Assembly (NCBI RefSeq): GCF_001687665.2
Contig: NZ_CP016543.2
Coordinates: 2,852,001 to 2,916,000 of the forward strand
Length of the DNA stretch: 64,000 bases
Direction: 5' to 3'
DNA from: Planococcus donghaensis
Lineage (GTDB): Bacteria; Bacillota; Bacilli; Bacillales_A; Planococcaceae
Both the position numbers and the translations under genes were made by a program. Each line of letters starts with the position of its first letter. Position 1 is the first letter of the stretch. Positions 35,905 to 43,715 of the stretch are shown piece by piece. Under the pieces are notes generated by a model, which was not told the DNA's origin, searched no databases, and saw only the letters and a program-made list of their open reading frames with translations.

Positions 35905-36201
35905 TTAGTTTGTTTCGCCATTCCAATTCAACATTCCGCCGTCCATGTTCGTAACATTGTAACCTTGATTTTCAAGGAAACTAGTTGCTTGACCACTGCG
36001 TCCACCTGAACGACAAACCATAATGTATTCTTGGGATTTATCAAGTTCGCTCATGCGAGACTCCAATGTTCCTAAAGGAATATTGATCGCACCTGAAATT
36101 TTACCTGCTGCAACTTCGTCTGTTTCACGAACATCGATCAAATTGATTGATTGGTTACTTTCCAATAATTCTTGAACTTCTTGAGTTGTCATGGTTTTCA
36201 T
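35905..36201 (-). CDS. Single-domain rhodanese
   Basis: The 98-residue protein is one rhodanese domain with LIDVRETDEVAAGKI and the active loop MVCRSGGRSGQAT. It ends 43 bp before the CstA-like start. It transfers sulfane sulfur from thiosulfate or persulfides; partners are probably the TusA proteins encoded beside it. RBS AAAGGAGAGATTTATC. Confidence 0.92.
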   Translation of the reverse strand: MKTMTTQEVQELLESNQSINLIDVRETDEVAAGKISGAINIPLGTLESRMSELDKSQEYIMVCRSGGRSGQATSFLENQGYNVTNMDGGMLNWNGETN

Positions 36202-36216
36202 GATAAATCTCTCCTT

Positions 36217-36582
36217 TTATCTGCGGTAAGTGCTCATTCCGCCTCTAATGTTTGTAATTGCGGTAAAGCCATTTTTTTTCAATAATTGGCTTGCTTTGCT
36301 GCTGCGCATTCCACTTTGGCAAATAACGAATGTTTCTTTATCTTTTGATAGTTCATTCATACGTTTCGGGAGTTCATTCAATGGAATGTTTTTAAAGCCT
36401 TTAATGTGATTTCCTTTGAATTCACCTGGTGTTCTTACATCAATATACTGCTTATCTTTTTTACCAAGCTGTGATTTCATTTCTTCTGTGGAAATCGACT
36501 GAACTCCTTTAGTAGGTGTCGTAAATCGATAAACCAACCAAAGAACTGCCGCTCCAATTATGACCCATGTAATCCATTCCAT
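36217..36582 (-). CDS. Membrane-anchored rhodanese
   Basis: The 121-residue protein has one N-terminal transmembrane helix (about 3-19, ITWVIIGAAVLWLVY) and a rhodanese domain with YIDVRTPGEFKGNHI and active loop VICQSGMRSSKAS. It resembles B. subtilis YqhL/YtwF-type anchored rhodaneses. The membrane location would place sulfur transfer near the TauE exporter or respiratory chain. The gene lies 15 bp before the next rhodanese gene in the same operon. Confidence 0.9.
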   Translation of the reverse strand: MEWITWVIIGAAVLWLVYRFTTPTKGVQSISTEEMKSQLGKKDKQYIDVRTPGEFKGNHIKGFKNIPLNELPKRMNELSKDKETFVICQSGMRSSKASQLLKKNGFTAITNIRGGMSTYRR

Positions 36583-36613
36583 CGTGCATCTTTCCCTTCA
36601 TATTTAAGTTTAA

Positions 36614-37096
36614 TTAAATGAATAGGTTAACGTGCCCGTCTTCTGCATCTCCAAGATAAGCTGCAACTCCTGCATACTCAATGTTATCAAGTAGCTCTTC
36701 TTTTTGAAGTCCTAGAAGATCCATTGTCATTGTGCAAGCAATCATTTTTACATCTTGTTCTTCTGCCATTTCAATTAATTGTGGCAAAGATAATGCATTG
36801 TGTTTTTTCATAACTTGTTTGATCATTTTCGGGCCCATTCCACCGAAATGCATATTTGATAAACCAAGTTTATCTGCACCTCTTGGCATCATTTTCGAGA
36901 ACATTGTTTCTAAACGACCTTTTTTCAGCTCTGGTGGATTTTCTTTTCTTAATGCATTTAATCCCCAGAATGTGTGGAAAATTGTTACTTCATGATCGTA
37001 TGCCGCAGCACCGTTGGCAATAATGTAAGCCGCCATTGCCTTGTCATAGTCACCGCTAAATAATACGATCGTAGTTTTCTTTTGCTCTTGTGCCAT
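36614..37096 (-). CDS. DsrE/DsrF-like family protein
   Basis: The 160-residue protein has the DsrE fold: TTIVLFSGDYDKAMAAYIIANGAAA at the start, HEVTIFHTFWGLNAL, and VKMIACTMTMDLLG with the presumptive sulfur-carrying Cys. It is the large DsrE2-type variant found with TusA and rhodaneses, known in other bacteria to carry thiosulfate or persulfide sulfur. It is the first gene of the main island operon, directly behind the regulated promoter at 37179-37221. Confidence 0.88.
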   Translation of the reverse strand: MAQEQKKTTIVLFSGDYDKAMAAYIIANGAAAYDHEVTIFHTFWGLNALRKENPPELKKGRLETMFSKMMPRGADKLGLSNMHFGGMGPKMIKQVMKKHNALSLPQLIEMAEEQDVKMIACTMTMDLLGLQKEELLDNIEYAGVAAYLGDAEDGHVNLFI

Positions 37097-37116
37097 TGTA
37101 TTGCCTCCATTTAAAT

Positions 37117-37130
37117 TACCCGTAGGGGTA
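37117..37130 (-). promoter_or_regulatory. Second CstR-type operator in the dsrE leader
   Basis: TACCCGTAGGGGTA is an imperfect inverted repeat of the same TACCC/GGGTA half-sites as the two promoter operators. It lies in the leader, about 20 bp before the dsrE-like start codon. Confidence 0.6.
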
Positions 37131-37178
37131 TTTATTTTTTCAAAAAAAATAACGTTTTATAGTGACGCCGCACTTTTT

Positions 37179-37221
37179 ATACCCTACAGGGTATGTTAAA
37201 GCATATGTTTTTGATTGTCAA
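37179..37221 (-). promoter_or_regulatory. Sigma-A promoter of the sulfur operon with CstR-type operator at its start site
   Basis: On the minus strand TTGACA (37221-37216), 17 nt and TAACAT (37198-37193) form a promoter. The operator ATACCCT-GT-AGGGTAT (37194-37179) overlaps the last -10 base and the expected transcription start. A bound repressor would therefore block initiation. Confidence 0.75.
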
Positions 37222-37232
37222 ACATTAATTTT

Positions 37233-37493
37233 CTATCTGCTCTTTACGAGTAAGTCTACAGCTTCTTTTACCATGCTTTCAGTACTTTCACCTTTTTCTA
37301 TGCTTTCACGTACGCATGATTCTAAGTTATCGCTAACGATTACTCCAATAGCACGATCTACTGCACTTCTTACTGCTGAGAGTTGCATAACGACGTCTCT
37401 GCATTCGCCTTCGCTCTCAACCATTTTAATTACACCGCGTAGCTGGCCTTCTATTCTTTTCAATCGGTTTTCAACAAGTTTATCGTATTTCAT
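37233..37493 (-). CDS. cstR: CstR persulfide-sensing repressor (CsoR/FrmR family)
   Basis: The 86-residue protein is a CsoR-family all-helical repressor. Cys31 and Cys60 are exactly where CstR has its persulfide-reactive pair. CsoR's copper-ligand pattern is absent: after Cys60 come VRES rather than His-x3-Cys. CstR forms cross-links between the two Cys of neighbouring subunits on reaction with sulfane sulfur, releasing DNA. It lies between two promoters that carry identical-type operators, so it should repress both itself and the dsrE operon. Confidence 0.92.
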   Translation of the reverse strand: MKYDKLVENRLKRIEGQLRGVIKMVESEGECRDVVMQLSAVRSAVDRAIGVIVSDNLESCVRESIEKGESTESMVKEAVDLLVKSR

Positions 37494-37543
37494 ATCGATT
37501 ATGCCTCCTATTAATAAAATAAAGGATATCTTACTTACCCCTT

Positions 37544-37572
37544 ATTTTATACCCCTTAGGGTATGCAGTCAA
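37544..37572 (-). promoter_or_regulatory. cstR promoter with operator inside the spacer
   Basis: TTGACT (37572-37567), 17 nt and TAAAAT (37549-37544) on the minus strand. The operator ATACCCT-AA-GGGGTAT (37564-37549) fills the spacer, which predicts autorepression. Confidence 0.75.
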
Positions 37573-37639
37573 CACATTAGCTTACGATAAAAATCTCTTT
37601 AACATAAAGACCAGCTCGGGTGCATATGTGCATATCTAA

Positions 37640-38023
37640 TTACACAGACTGGTCAATACATTTGATCAATCGTTGTTCAATGTCTTCTGCAATCGATTTA
37701 ATATTTTGGTCTTCTACCATGCCAATCAAAGCAGTTGGTTTTGGCATTCCAATTTTCACACTGTCGCTTTCTTTGTAAACAACGATTTTACAAGGCAGGA
37801 AGTAGCCAATCATCAAGTTTTCAGATAGTACCCGATTTGCTTCTTGCGGATTACAAACTTCTAAAATCGTATAAGGAGTATCGAAATCTTCCCCTTTTTC
37901 TTGAAGCTTCGCAGTTAAATCAAAATTCCAAAGTACGCCGAACTTTTCTGCCTTTAAGTTTTCTTCTAAAGCTTCAACGGCCTCGCTCACTGATTTAGAT
38001 GTATCGACTGTGTAATTGAACAT
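37640..38023 (-). CDS. DUF302 domain protein
   Basis: From the ATG at 38023 (GAGGAGG 8-9 nt upstream) the protein has 127 residues with the DUF302 pattern: FGVLWNFDLTAKLQEKGEDFD, YTILEVCNPQEANRVL and MIGYFLPCKIVVYKE, including the conserved Cys pair (VCNP and LPCK). DUF302 proteins often accompany sulfur-oxidation and rhodanese genes, but their activity is unknown. It lies upstream of cstR in the same direction and has its own partial operator-like sequence at 38061-38075. Confidence 0.87.
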   Translation of the reverse strand: MFNYTVDTSKSVSEAVEALEENLKAEKFGVLWNFDLTAKLQEKGEDFDTPYTILEVCNPQEANRVLSENLMIGYFLPCKIVVYKESDSVKIGMPKPTALIGMVEDQNIKSIAEDIEQRLIKCIDQSV

Positions 38024-38060
38024 ATATAAGTTCCTCCTCATGTTTTTTCGCTCTACAAGT

Positions 38061-38075
38061 ACCCTACCCCGTATA
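38061..38075 (-). promoter_or_regulatory. Partial CstR-type half-site upstream of the DUF302 gene
   Basis: On the minus strand ATACGGGGTAGGGTA contains the GTAGGGTA half of the island operator but the other half is not complementary (ATACGGG for ATACCC). It may be a weak or decayed site. Confidence 0.3.
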
Positions 38076-38119
38076 AAATCGGTTAAACATAAGAAACCTC
38101 AGTTCAAGCTTTTATCTAT

Positions 38120-39502
38120 TCACCAAATAAATGCTGCCCATGTAATTGCGATGGCGAGGATAACCAAGCTTGAATAACTGCCGACAATTATTTGTTCTTT
38201 AAATGAAAGAGCGTTTTTTTGAAAAGCTAAAAATGTGGTTGGTGAATGAATTGGTAATACTGTAACACCACCAATAATCATAATCACTAAAAATGCACTC
38301 GCTATAATCGACAAGTCAAGAATACGTGCATAATTCATAATGATAGGAAAAATAATAATCATTGAAGTCGAGGGTACGACAAATAAAAAACGTAACACAA
38401 AAATAAAACCAGCAATAAAAACAAAATTGCCAACCTCTCCGAGCCCTTCTGGTAAAAAGCTCATCAATTGTTCAGCGAGCACGAGTGCTGTCCCATTCAT
38501 TTCAATTACGTAACCAAGTGAAAAGGAAGATCCTATTAGTAAGAAACTTTCCCAATCATAGTTTCTTATCGTCTGATTGGTTATTAACCCATTAATCGGC
38601 ATTCCATAATACCCTACTAACAAGAGAGGGGCCAATACTAACGGCACTTGTTCATGATCTAAAACAATCCAACTAATAATCATCATGCCAAAAGGTACGA
38701 TCACCCACCAAAAACGTGGCGGGAGTTTTTCATCATTCATTTTAGGAACTTCCCAATTAGTAGCGCCCCTAGCGTCATTTTGCCCCTTAAAGTAAAACCA
38801 AACGCTAAAACTAATAACTAGCATTGCGATCCAAAGTGGTGGAGCAATGCGTAAAAACCATCCGAGCCATGAAATTTCAGTATTTCCAAAATCCTTCAAT
38901 AGTTGCGCCGCCAAAATTGGAAATCCACCGCCGGTAAACACCACCATTGTTGAGTTTTGATTGAACATTCCTATTAAGTACATGCAGTATTTACGAAATA
39001 AGCTTTTTTGTCCAAAGCCGAACTGAACGTTTAGTTGTTCAATAATGGGCTCGAGTATACGAAATCGTGCCACAGCTGACGGCAAAAAAATAGGCATCCA
39101 TAAAATAAGCAGAGGCAATCCGAACAAGATTGCTCGAAATCCACCCCTGCTAAATTTCATAATAATTTGCGCAAACACTCGATCTACTCCTGCTGTTACT
39201 AAAGCTGATGATATAAGAGATAGTACTAATATAAAGTATAGAGCACTAGAAATAAAACCTGTAAAAGCTTCTTCTGGCTCGCCTACCACACCAAACATCA
39301 ACATCAATCCAATCAGTACAAAACTCGATGCCGCAATAGGCAATGAACTGATTGTCCAAAAATAGATGGCAATACCCAACAATAGCAGCGTTAATTGCTG
39401 CTGCAGTGAATACGCAGAGGCAATATCAGGATATATATAGTAGATACTAGTCAAACTCAACAGAAAAAACAGACTCCAAAATCGAAATTTTGAAAGAGCC
39501 AC
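38120..39502 (-). CDS. SLC13/ArsB-superfamily anion permease
   Basis: The 460-residue protein has about 11 transmembrane helices with ion-transporter superfamily features (GFISSALYFILVLSLISSALV, FGLPLLILWMPIFLPSAVAR, FVVPSTSMIIIFPI). It resembles the SLC13/DASS-like group that moves dicarboxylates, citrate or sulfate with Na+. It begins 11 bp after tctA and is thus the fourth gene of the Tct operon, an unusual companion. The substrate cannot be read from sequence. Confidence 0.72.
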   Translation of the reverse strand: MALSKFRFWSLFFLLSLTSIYYIYPDIASAYSLQQQLTLLLLGIAIYFWTISSLPIAASSFVLIGLMLMFGVVGEPEEAFTGFISSALYFILVLSLISSALVTAGVDRVFAQIIMKFSRGGFRAILFGLPLLILWMPIFLPSAVARFRILEPIIEQLNVQFGFGQKSLFRKYCMYLIGMFNQNSTMVVFTGGGFPILAAQLLKDFGNTEISWLGWFLRIAPPLWIAMLVISFSVWFYFKGQNDARGATNWEVPKMNDEKLPPRFWWVIVPFGMMIISWIVLDHEQVPLVLAPLLLVGYYGMPINGLITNQTIRNYDWESFLLIGSSFSLGYVIEMNGTALVLAEQLMSFLPEGLGEVGNFVFIAGFIFVLRFLFVVPSTSMIIIFPIIMNYARILDLSIIASAFLVIMIIGGVTVLPIHSPTTFLAFQKNALSFKEQIIVGSYSSLVILAIAITWAAFIW

Positions 39503-39513
39503 ACCATCCCTCC

Positions 39514-41022
39514 TTACATGTTAGCTAGTTTGCGACGGCTTCTCCATTTTAGAAGACCGGGAATAACTAGTGAGAAGAATGCAATCAAGATTAATGATAG
39601 TGGCAAAGGACTGTTAACGAAGATGGCTAAATTCCCATTAGAAATAGTCATCGATTGTCTGAATGCTTGCTCCATCATTCCCCCTAAGATAAATGCCAAG
39701 ATAAACGGCGGGGCTGGAAAAGAAAAAACTCGCATTGCAAAACCAAGTGCCCCGAAAACAAGAAGCATATAAAGATCAAATACGTTAAAACTAATCGAAT
39801 ACACGCCGATTAAACTAAACATAATAACCAATGAAATCAATAAAGGCCTCGGAATGCTCAATATCTTCGCTAAGTAAGGAATAAGCGGCAAGTTCAAAAT
39901 CAATAGAAAAATATTCCCTACATACATACTGGCAATAATTCCCCAAAAAATCTCTGGACGATCCGTCATTAACAATGGTCCAGGCTGAACGCCTAATACT
40001 AGAAATGCGCCTAGCATAACCGCTGTTGTGCCAGAACCTGGAATACCTAGACTTAATAAAGGAACAAACGCGCCACTTGTAGCCGCATTGTTTGAACTTT
40101 CTGGAGCGGCTAACCCTTTAATAGAACCTTTTCCAAATTCCTCTGGATTTTTTGAAATTCGTTTTTCAAAGATATAACTAATAAATGAAGCGATTGTTGC
40201 ACCTGCACCTGGCAGTACGCCGAGGATAAACCCAACAAATGATTGACGGGTCATTGGGCCGCTCATTTCTTTCAAATCTGCTCTTGTCACTTTTAAGCTG
40301 CCAAGTTTTTGATCATCACTCAAGCTCCGATTTTTCCGATTAAGCACTAACATGCAGACTTCTGCAATAGCAAACAAACCAAGTGCAATAATTAAAAAGT
40401 CAAATCCGTCAAACAAATTTACATTCCCAAACGTAAATCGTTGTGTCCCAGTTTGCGGATCAATTCCGATAGTAACGACCATTACCCCAGCAACTGCAGC
40501 GATCATCGCTTTTATCGTAGAACCTTCAGATAAACTGGAAATGGCGGTTAACCCCATAAGCATCAATGCAAAATAGGCAGGTGGGCCAAACGAGATGGCA
40601 ACACTTGATAAGGCTGGGGCTAACAACATCAGCATAATAACAGAAACCGTTCCCCCGAAAAATGAAGCAATCGCAGCGATGGCTAGTGCTTTCCCAGCCT
40701 TTCCTTGTTGCGCCATTGGGTAGCCATCAAAAGCTGTTGCCACAGTTCCTGAAATCCCAGGAGCATTTAAAAGAATCGAGGAAGTCGATCCCCCAAATAC
40801 AGCGCCATAATATACTCCGGCCATCATGACAAGTGCAGGCGCTGGATCCATTCCATATGTAATCGGAATCATAATGGCTATGGCACTAATGGGTCCAAGC
40901 CCTGGCATCATGCCGATTAGCGTACCGACTATAACACCGATCAAAACAAACAAAATTCCTTCCCAGCTTAAAGCGACTTGAAAACCTGTTATCATTCCAT
41001 CAAAAGCATTCATAAAGTCCAC
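39514..41022 (-). CDS. tctA: Tripartite tricarboxylate transporter, large permease TctA
   Basis: The 502-residue membrane protein has the TctA duplicate structure: GTLIGMMPGLGPISAIAIMIP near the start, YYGAVFGGSTSSILLNAPGISGTVATAFDGYPMA, and the second copy VGFILGVLPGAGATIASFISY. About 11-12 helices. With TctB and TctC it takes up citrate or related carboxylates using a periplasmic-type receptor. It starts 5 bp after tctB. Confidence 0.94.
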   Translation of the reverse strand: MDFMNAFDGMITGFQVALSWEGILFVLIGVIVGTLIGMMPGLGPISAIAIMIPITYGMDPAPALVMMAGVYYGAVFGGSTSSILLNAPGISGTVATAFDGYPMAQQGKAGKALAIAAIASFFGGTVSVIMLMLLAPALSSVAISFGPPAYFALMLMGLTAISSLSEGSTIKAMIAAVAGVMVVTIGIDPQTGTQRFTFGNVNLFDGFDFLIIALGLFAIAEVCMLVLNRKNRSLSDDQKLGSLKVTRADLKEMSGPMTRQSFVGFILGVLPGAGATIASFISYIFEKRISKNPEEFGKGSIKGLAAPESSNNAATSGAFVPLLSLGIPGSGTTAVMLGAFLVLGVQPGPLLMTDRPEIFWGIIASMYVGNIFLLILNLPLIPYLAKILSIPRPLLISLVIMFSLIGVYSISFNVFDLYMLLVFGALGFAMRVFSFPAPPFILAFILGGMMEQAFRQSMTISNGNLAIFVNSPLPLSLILIAFFSLVIPGLLKWRSRRKLANM

Positions 41023-41027
41023 ACCTC

Positions 41028-41486
41028 CTATATTGGTAAAATGCCTTTAGGTAGCGAAATTCCTAAAGCAAAAACAAAGATCACATACATCCCTAAAGGA
41101 AATAAGATTGAAACAATAATGTTGGATTTCCATTTGGTATATCCTAAAAACCATGAACAGAAAAAGATGAAAATTGCAGTCATAATGACAAATCCAATGA
41201 TTTCAAATAATAAAATATAAAGAAAAATCATGGCAAAAACAGCTAGTAAAACCAATAATTCTTTTTTAGGAATATTGCGTTTCTCTTTTTCCGCCTCGGT
41301 TTCAATAGCTTTAGAGAAAAAGAGAGCAACAGATAAAATAATCATTAAGATGCCTAGTCCTTTTGGTATCACATCGGCATCTACTGGTGCATATGGATAA
41401 TTCGGTAATTGAAAGCTTAAAAACAAATAAATGGCTGCTATAACAAATAAGATTAGAGCTATTCTTCGATTGATGGTTAACGGCAA
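41028..41486 (-). CDS. tctB: Tripartite tricarboxylate transporter, small subunit TctB
   Basis: The 152-residue protein has four transmembrane helices with the TctB layout (helices at about 9-26, 41-58, 72-100 and 121-142; motif FQLPNYPYAPVDADVIPKGLGILMIILS). It is placed between tctC and tctA as usual. RBS AAAGGAGGCG. A strong hairpin separates it from tctC. Confidence 0.9.
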   Translation of the reverse strand: MPLTINRRIALILFVIAAIYLFLSFQLPNYPYAPVDADVIPKGLGILMIILSVALFFSKAIETEAEKEKRNIPKKELLVLLAVFAMIFLYILLFEIIGFVIMTAIFIFFCSWFLGYTKWKSNIIVSILFPLGMYVIFVFALGISLPKGILPI

Positions 41487-41515
41487 GTGGAACGCCTCCT
41501 TTATACTGAAAAGAA

Positions 41516-41544
41516 AGAAACCGAATAATTGTTATTCGGTTTCT
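41516..41544 (-). terminator. Perfect hairpin between tctC and tctB
   Basis: Arms AGAAACCGAATAA and TTATTCGGTTTCT with a 3-nt loop, followed on the minus strand by TTCTTTTC. It probably acts as a partial terminator or 3' stabiliser, so that the receptor is made in excess over the permease. Confidence 0.78.
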
Positions 41545-41551
41545 AAATTCT

Positions 41552-42562
41552 TTAGTTTCCTAACCCAATTTCCTCTAATAACACTTCAATTTCTTTGTAT
41601 TCATTGTTTAAAAATTCCTCGTATTCTTCTGAACTTAAGTACATTTCGTTCCAACCATACTTTTTGCGCACTTCAGCAAATTCTTCAGATTCACTTAACT
41701 CTTTGAATTTTTCTTCGTAGTAATCCACTGCCGCCTGATCCATGTTTGGCGGTCCAAAGAACCCGCGCCAGTTGATAAAGCTTTCATCAATTCCTTGTTC
41801 GATAGCTGTTGGGAAGTCTGAAAGAATTTCGCCTTCCATTCGTTCTTCGGCTGTCACACCAAGAACTTTGATGTTTCCAGCACGCACTTGTTCTACCACT
41901 TCTCCAACACCTGTAGAAAATACATCAACTGATCCGTTTAATACCGATGTTAATGCTCCACCATCTTGGTCAGATACATATTTGATTTTCTTTGGATCTA
42001 CACCTGCTGCTTTGGCGATGCGAACAAATTGCATATGATCCATACTTCCGGGAGATGATGTTCCTACGACCGTTACACTCTCAGGATCTTCTTTCATTTG
42101 ATCAAACAAGTCATTCAAATCTTCCCATTCGCTATCTGCACTTACTGCAAATGCGCCATAATCTGCAATCATATTTGCTAATGGTGTAAAGTCTTCATGA
42201 CCATACTCAGACTGTCCATTTAACGGGACAAACATTAAGGGTGGCGAAGAAACAAATAAATTATAAGGACTGTCATCTTGACCCTGAATATATGCCCAAG
42301 CAATGGCTCCACCGCCACCTTCTTTGTTGATAACGGTCATGTTCTTTTCAATAATTCCCGTTTCACCAAAAACTCTTGCCACTTCACGAGCTGTCGTATC
42401 CCAGCCGCCACCAGCTCCAGCCGGTGCTACCATTTCGATATTTTTTGAAGGCTCGAATGCCCCAGCTTCACCTGTATTCGCATTCGTAGATTCTTCTGAG
42501 TTACATCCAGCAAATACGAAAGCACTTGCTGCTAAAATTGTCGTAAGCATTGTTTTTTTCAT
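41552..42562 (-). CDS. tctC: Tct transporter receptor lipoprotein TctC (Bug family)
   Basis: The 336-residue protein has a lipoprotein signal (VFAGC at about 15-19) and the Bug fold: IEMVAPAGAGGGWDTTAREVA, NKEGGGGAIAWAYIQGQ, YLFVSSPPL-like LFVSSPPLMF, VGTSSPGSMDHMQF and WRGFFGPPNM. It captures the carboxylate outside the membrane. It is the first gene of tctCBA-SLC13, with CitAB-type regulators encoded upstream. Confidence 0.92.
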   Translation of the reverse strand: MKKTMLTTILAASAFVFAGCNSEESTNANTGEAGAFEPSKNIEMVAPAGAGGGWDTTAREVARVFGETGIIEKNMTVINKEGGGGAIAWAYIQGQDDSPYNLFVSSPPLMFVPLNGQSEYGHEDFTPLANMIADYGAFAVSADSEWEDLNDLFDQMKEDPESVTVVGTSSPGSMDHMQFVRIAKAAGVDPKKIKYVSDQDGGALTSVLNGSVDVFSTGVGEVVEQVRAGNIKVLGVTAEERMEGEILSDFPTAIEQGIDESFINWRGFFGPPNMDQAAVDYYEEKFKELSESEEFAEVRKKYGWNEMYLSSEEYEEFLNNEYKEIEVLLEEIGLGN

Positions 42563-43023
42563 TCGATTTCCTCCTCGTTTTTTGATTAACTTGAGTATAA
42601 CTTTGAATTTTCAGAATGTAACCGTTTGCAAAATAAGCTATTTAAAGAGTTTTGTGTTCTTTTTGTTCATAAAGTTCACGAAAAAAAGACTGATGAATAG
42701 CATCAGTCTTTACTGTCGAAAAAATTTACATAAGCAGTTTAAGATGGCCTTAACCCGTGCTGGTGTCTTTTTTATAGACGAGTCAAAGAATCTTGAGAAT
42801 TTTCTATAGATGAAGAGCGTACAAAAGAAAAATAGGAGTGAGTCTGGGTTGTCCACATACACAAGTTTATGAAGTCTCAAAACCGTGCTGATCGCTTTGG
42901 GGATGACTCCCGCAAGAAGCCAGGAAAATCGCCTGTCTTCTTGCTTCGTCTACCCCGTAGACGCGCCAGCACTAGTGTCTTTTTTATAAACGAAACGAAT
43001 AAAGAAGAGACTGATATATAATA
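42563..43023. repeat. Gene-free gap with two similar hairpins and an internal direct repeat
   Basis: This 461-bp gap has no credible ORF. A hairpin with arms AAAGACTGATG/CATCAGTCTTT lies at 42685-42711. A related one with arms AGACTGATAT/ATATCAGTCT lies at 43008-43030, and the second also ends the response regulator gene. Between them a 35-bp near-direct repeat occurs at about 42758-42790 and 42969-43005, sharing the core GTGTCTTTTTTATA. There is also an imperfect palindrome around 42895-42970 with CAAGAAGCCAGG and TCTTCTTGC parts. The left hairpin has an A-tract outside, and the right one a T-tract outside. 42563-42684 shows nothing else. Confidence 0.55.
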
Positions 43024-43698
43024 TCAGTCTTTTTTCATGTAATAATGTCGCTCAGGTCTTCCTACAATTCCATATGCTAATTCCGCGTAACATTCTTCAA
43101 TCGTTACAAGGTGTTCTAAGTACCGACGAGCGGTTGTTCGTGAAGCGCCCATTTGTTCGCCCATTTTCTCAGCCGTAATGCCTAATGTGTTTCCTGTTAA
43201 GACGTCTCTTACCTTTTCTAACGTGAGAGGATCGATTCCTTTCGCACCGATCGTTGGCTTTTGAACAAGTTTTACACCAAAAAAATCATCTAAAAAATGC
43301 TGATCAATGTCTTGTGTGTTTTGAAGCGTTTTTTTACCTTCTATGTAGTTCATGATTGTGGAGACAAATCTTTCTAATGTCGCCGGCTTAATAATAATGC
43401 CTTTTACCCCTTTCCGTATAGCTTGCTCTACATATCCTTTATCGTTTTCAGCAGATACTAATATGACATCTGTTTGTGGACTTAAAGTACGTATGTCATC
43501 GATCAAATCAATTCCCAATCCATCCGGCATATAATTATCCAATATAACCAAATCGATTTTTTGCTCTTGTATGGCCTTTAAGGTTTCTTGACAATTGCTA
43601 GCTTTGCCAAGCAATTGTGCTTCGGGGATCTTCTTAAGAAATTGTTCATGGATATTCGCTACGCGAAAATCATCTTCAGCAATATATACTTGTATCAT
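43024..43698 (-). CDS. CitB/DcuR-type response regulator
   Basis: The 224-residue protein has a receiver domain (AEDDFRVANIHEQF, phospho-Asp in LVILDNYMPDGLGIDLI, Lys in IIKPA) and a C-terminal helix-turn-helix typical of the CitB family (ITAEKMGEQMGASRTTARRYLEHL). Such regulators activate carboxylate transporter genes; tctCBA lies directly downstream, so control of it is likely. It starts 17 bp after the kinase gene. Confidence 0.92.
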   Translation of the reverse strand: MIQVYIAEDDFRVANIHEQFLKKIPEAQLLGKASNCQETLKAIQEQKIDLVILDNYMPDGLGIDLIDDIRTLSPQTDVILVSAENDKGYVEQAIRKGVKGIIIKPATLERFVSTIMNYIEGKKTLQNTQDIDQHFLDDFFGVKLVQKPTIGAKGIDPLTLEKVRDVLTGNTLGITAEKMGEQMGASRTTARRYLEHLVTIEECYAELAYGIVGRPERHYYMKKD

Positions 43699-43715
43699 TA
43701 ACTTTTCCCACTTTC

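Noticed and set aside
42303..42809. 168-codon plus-strand frame over the start of tctC
   Set aside because: It is antisense to the signal peptide and N-terminal domain of TctC and runs into the repeat gap; no domain visible.
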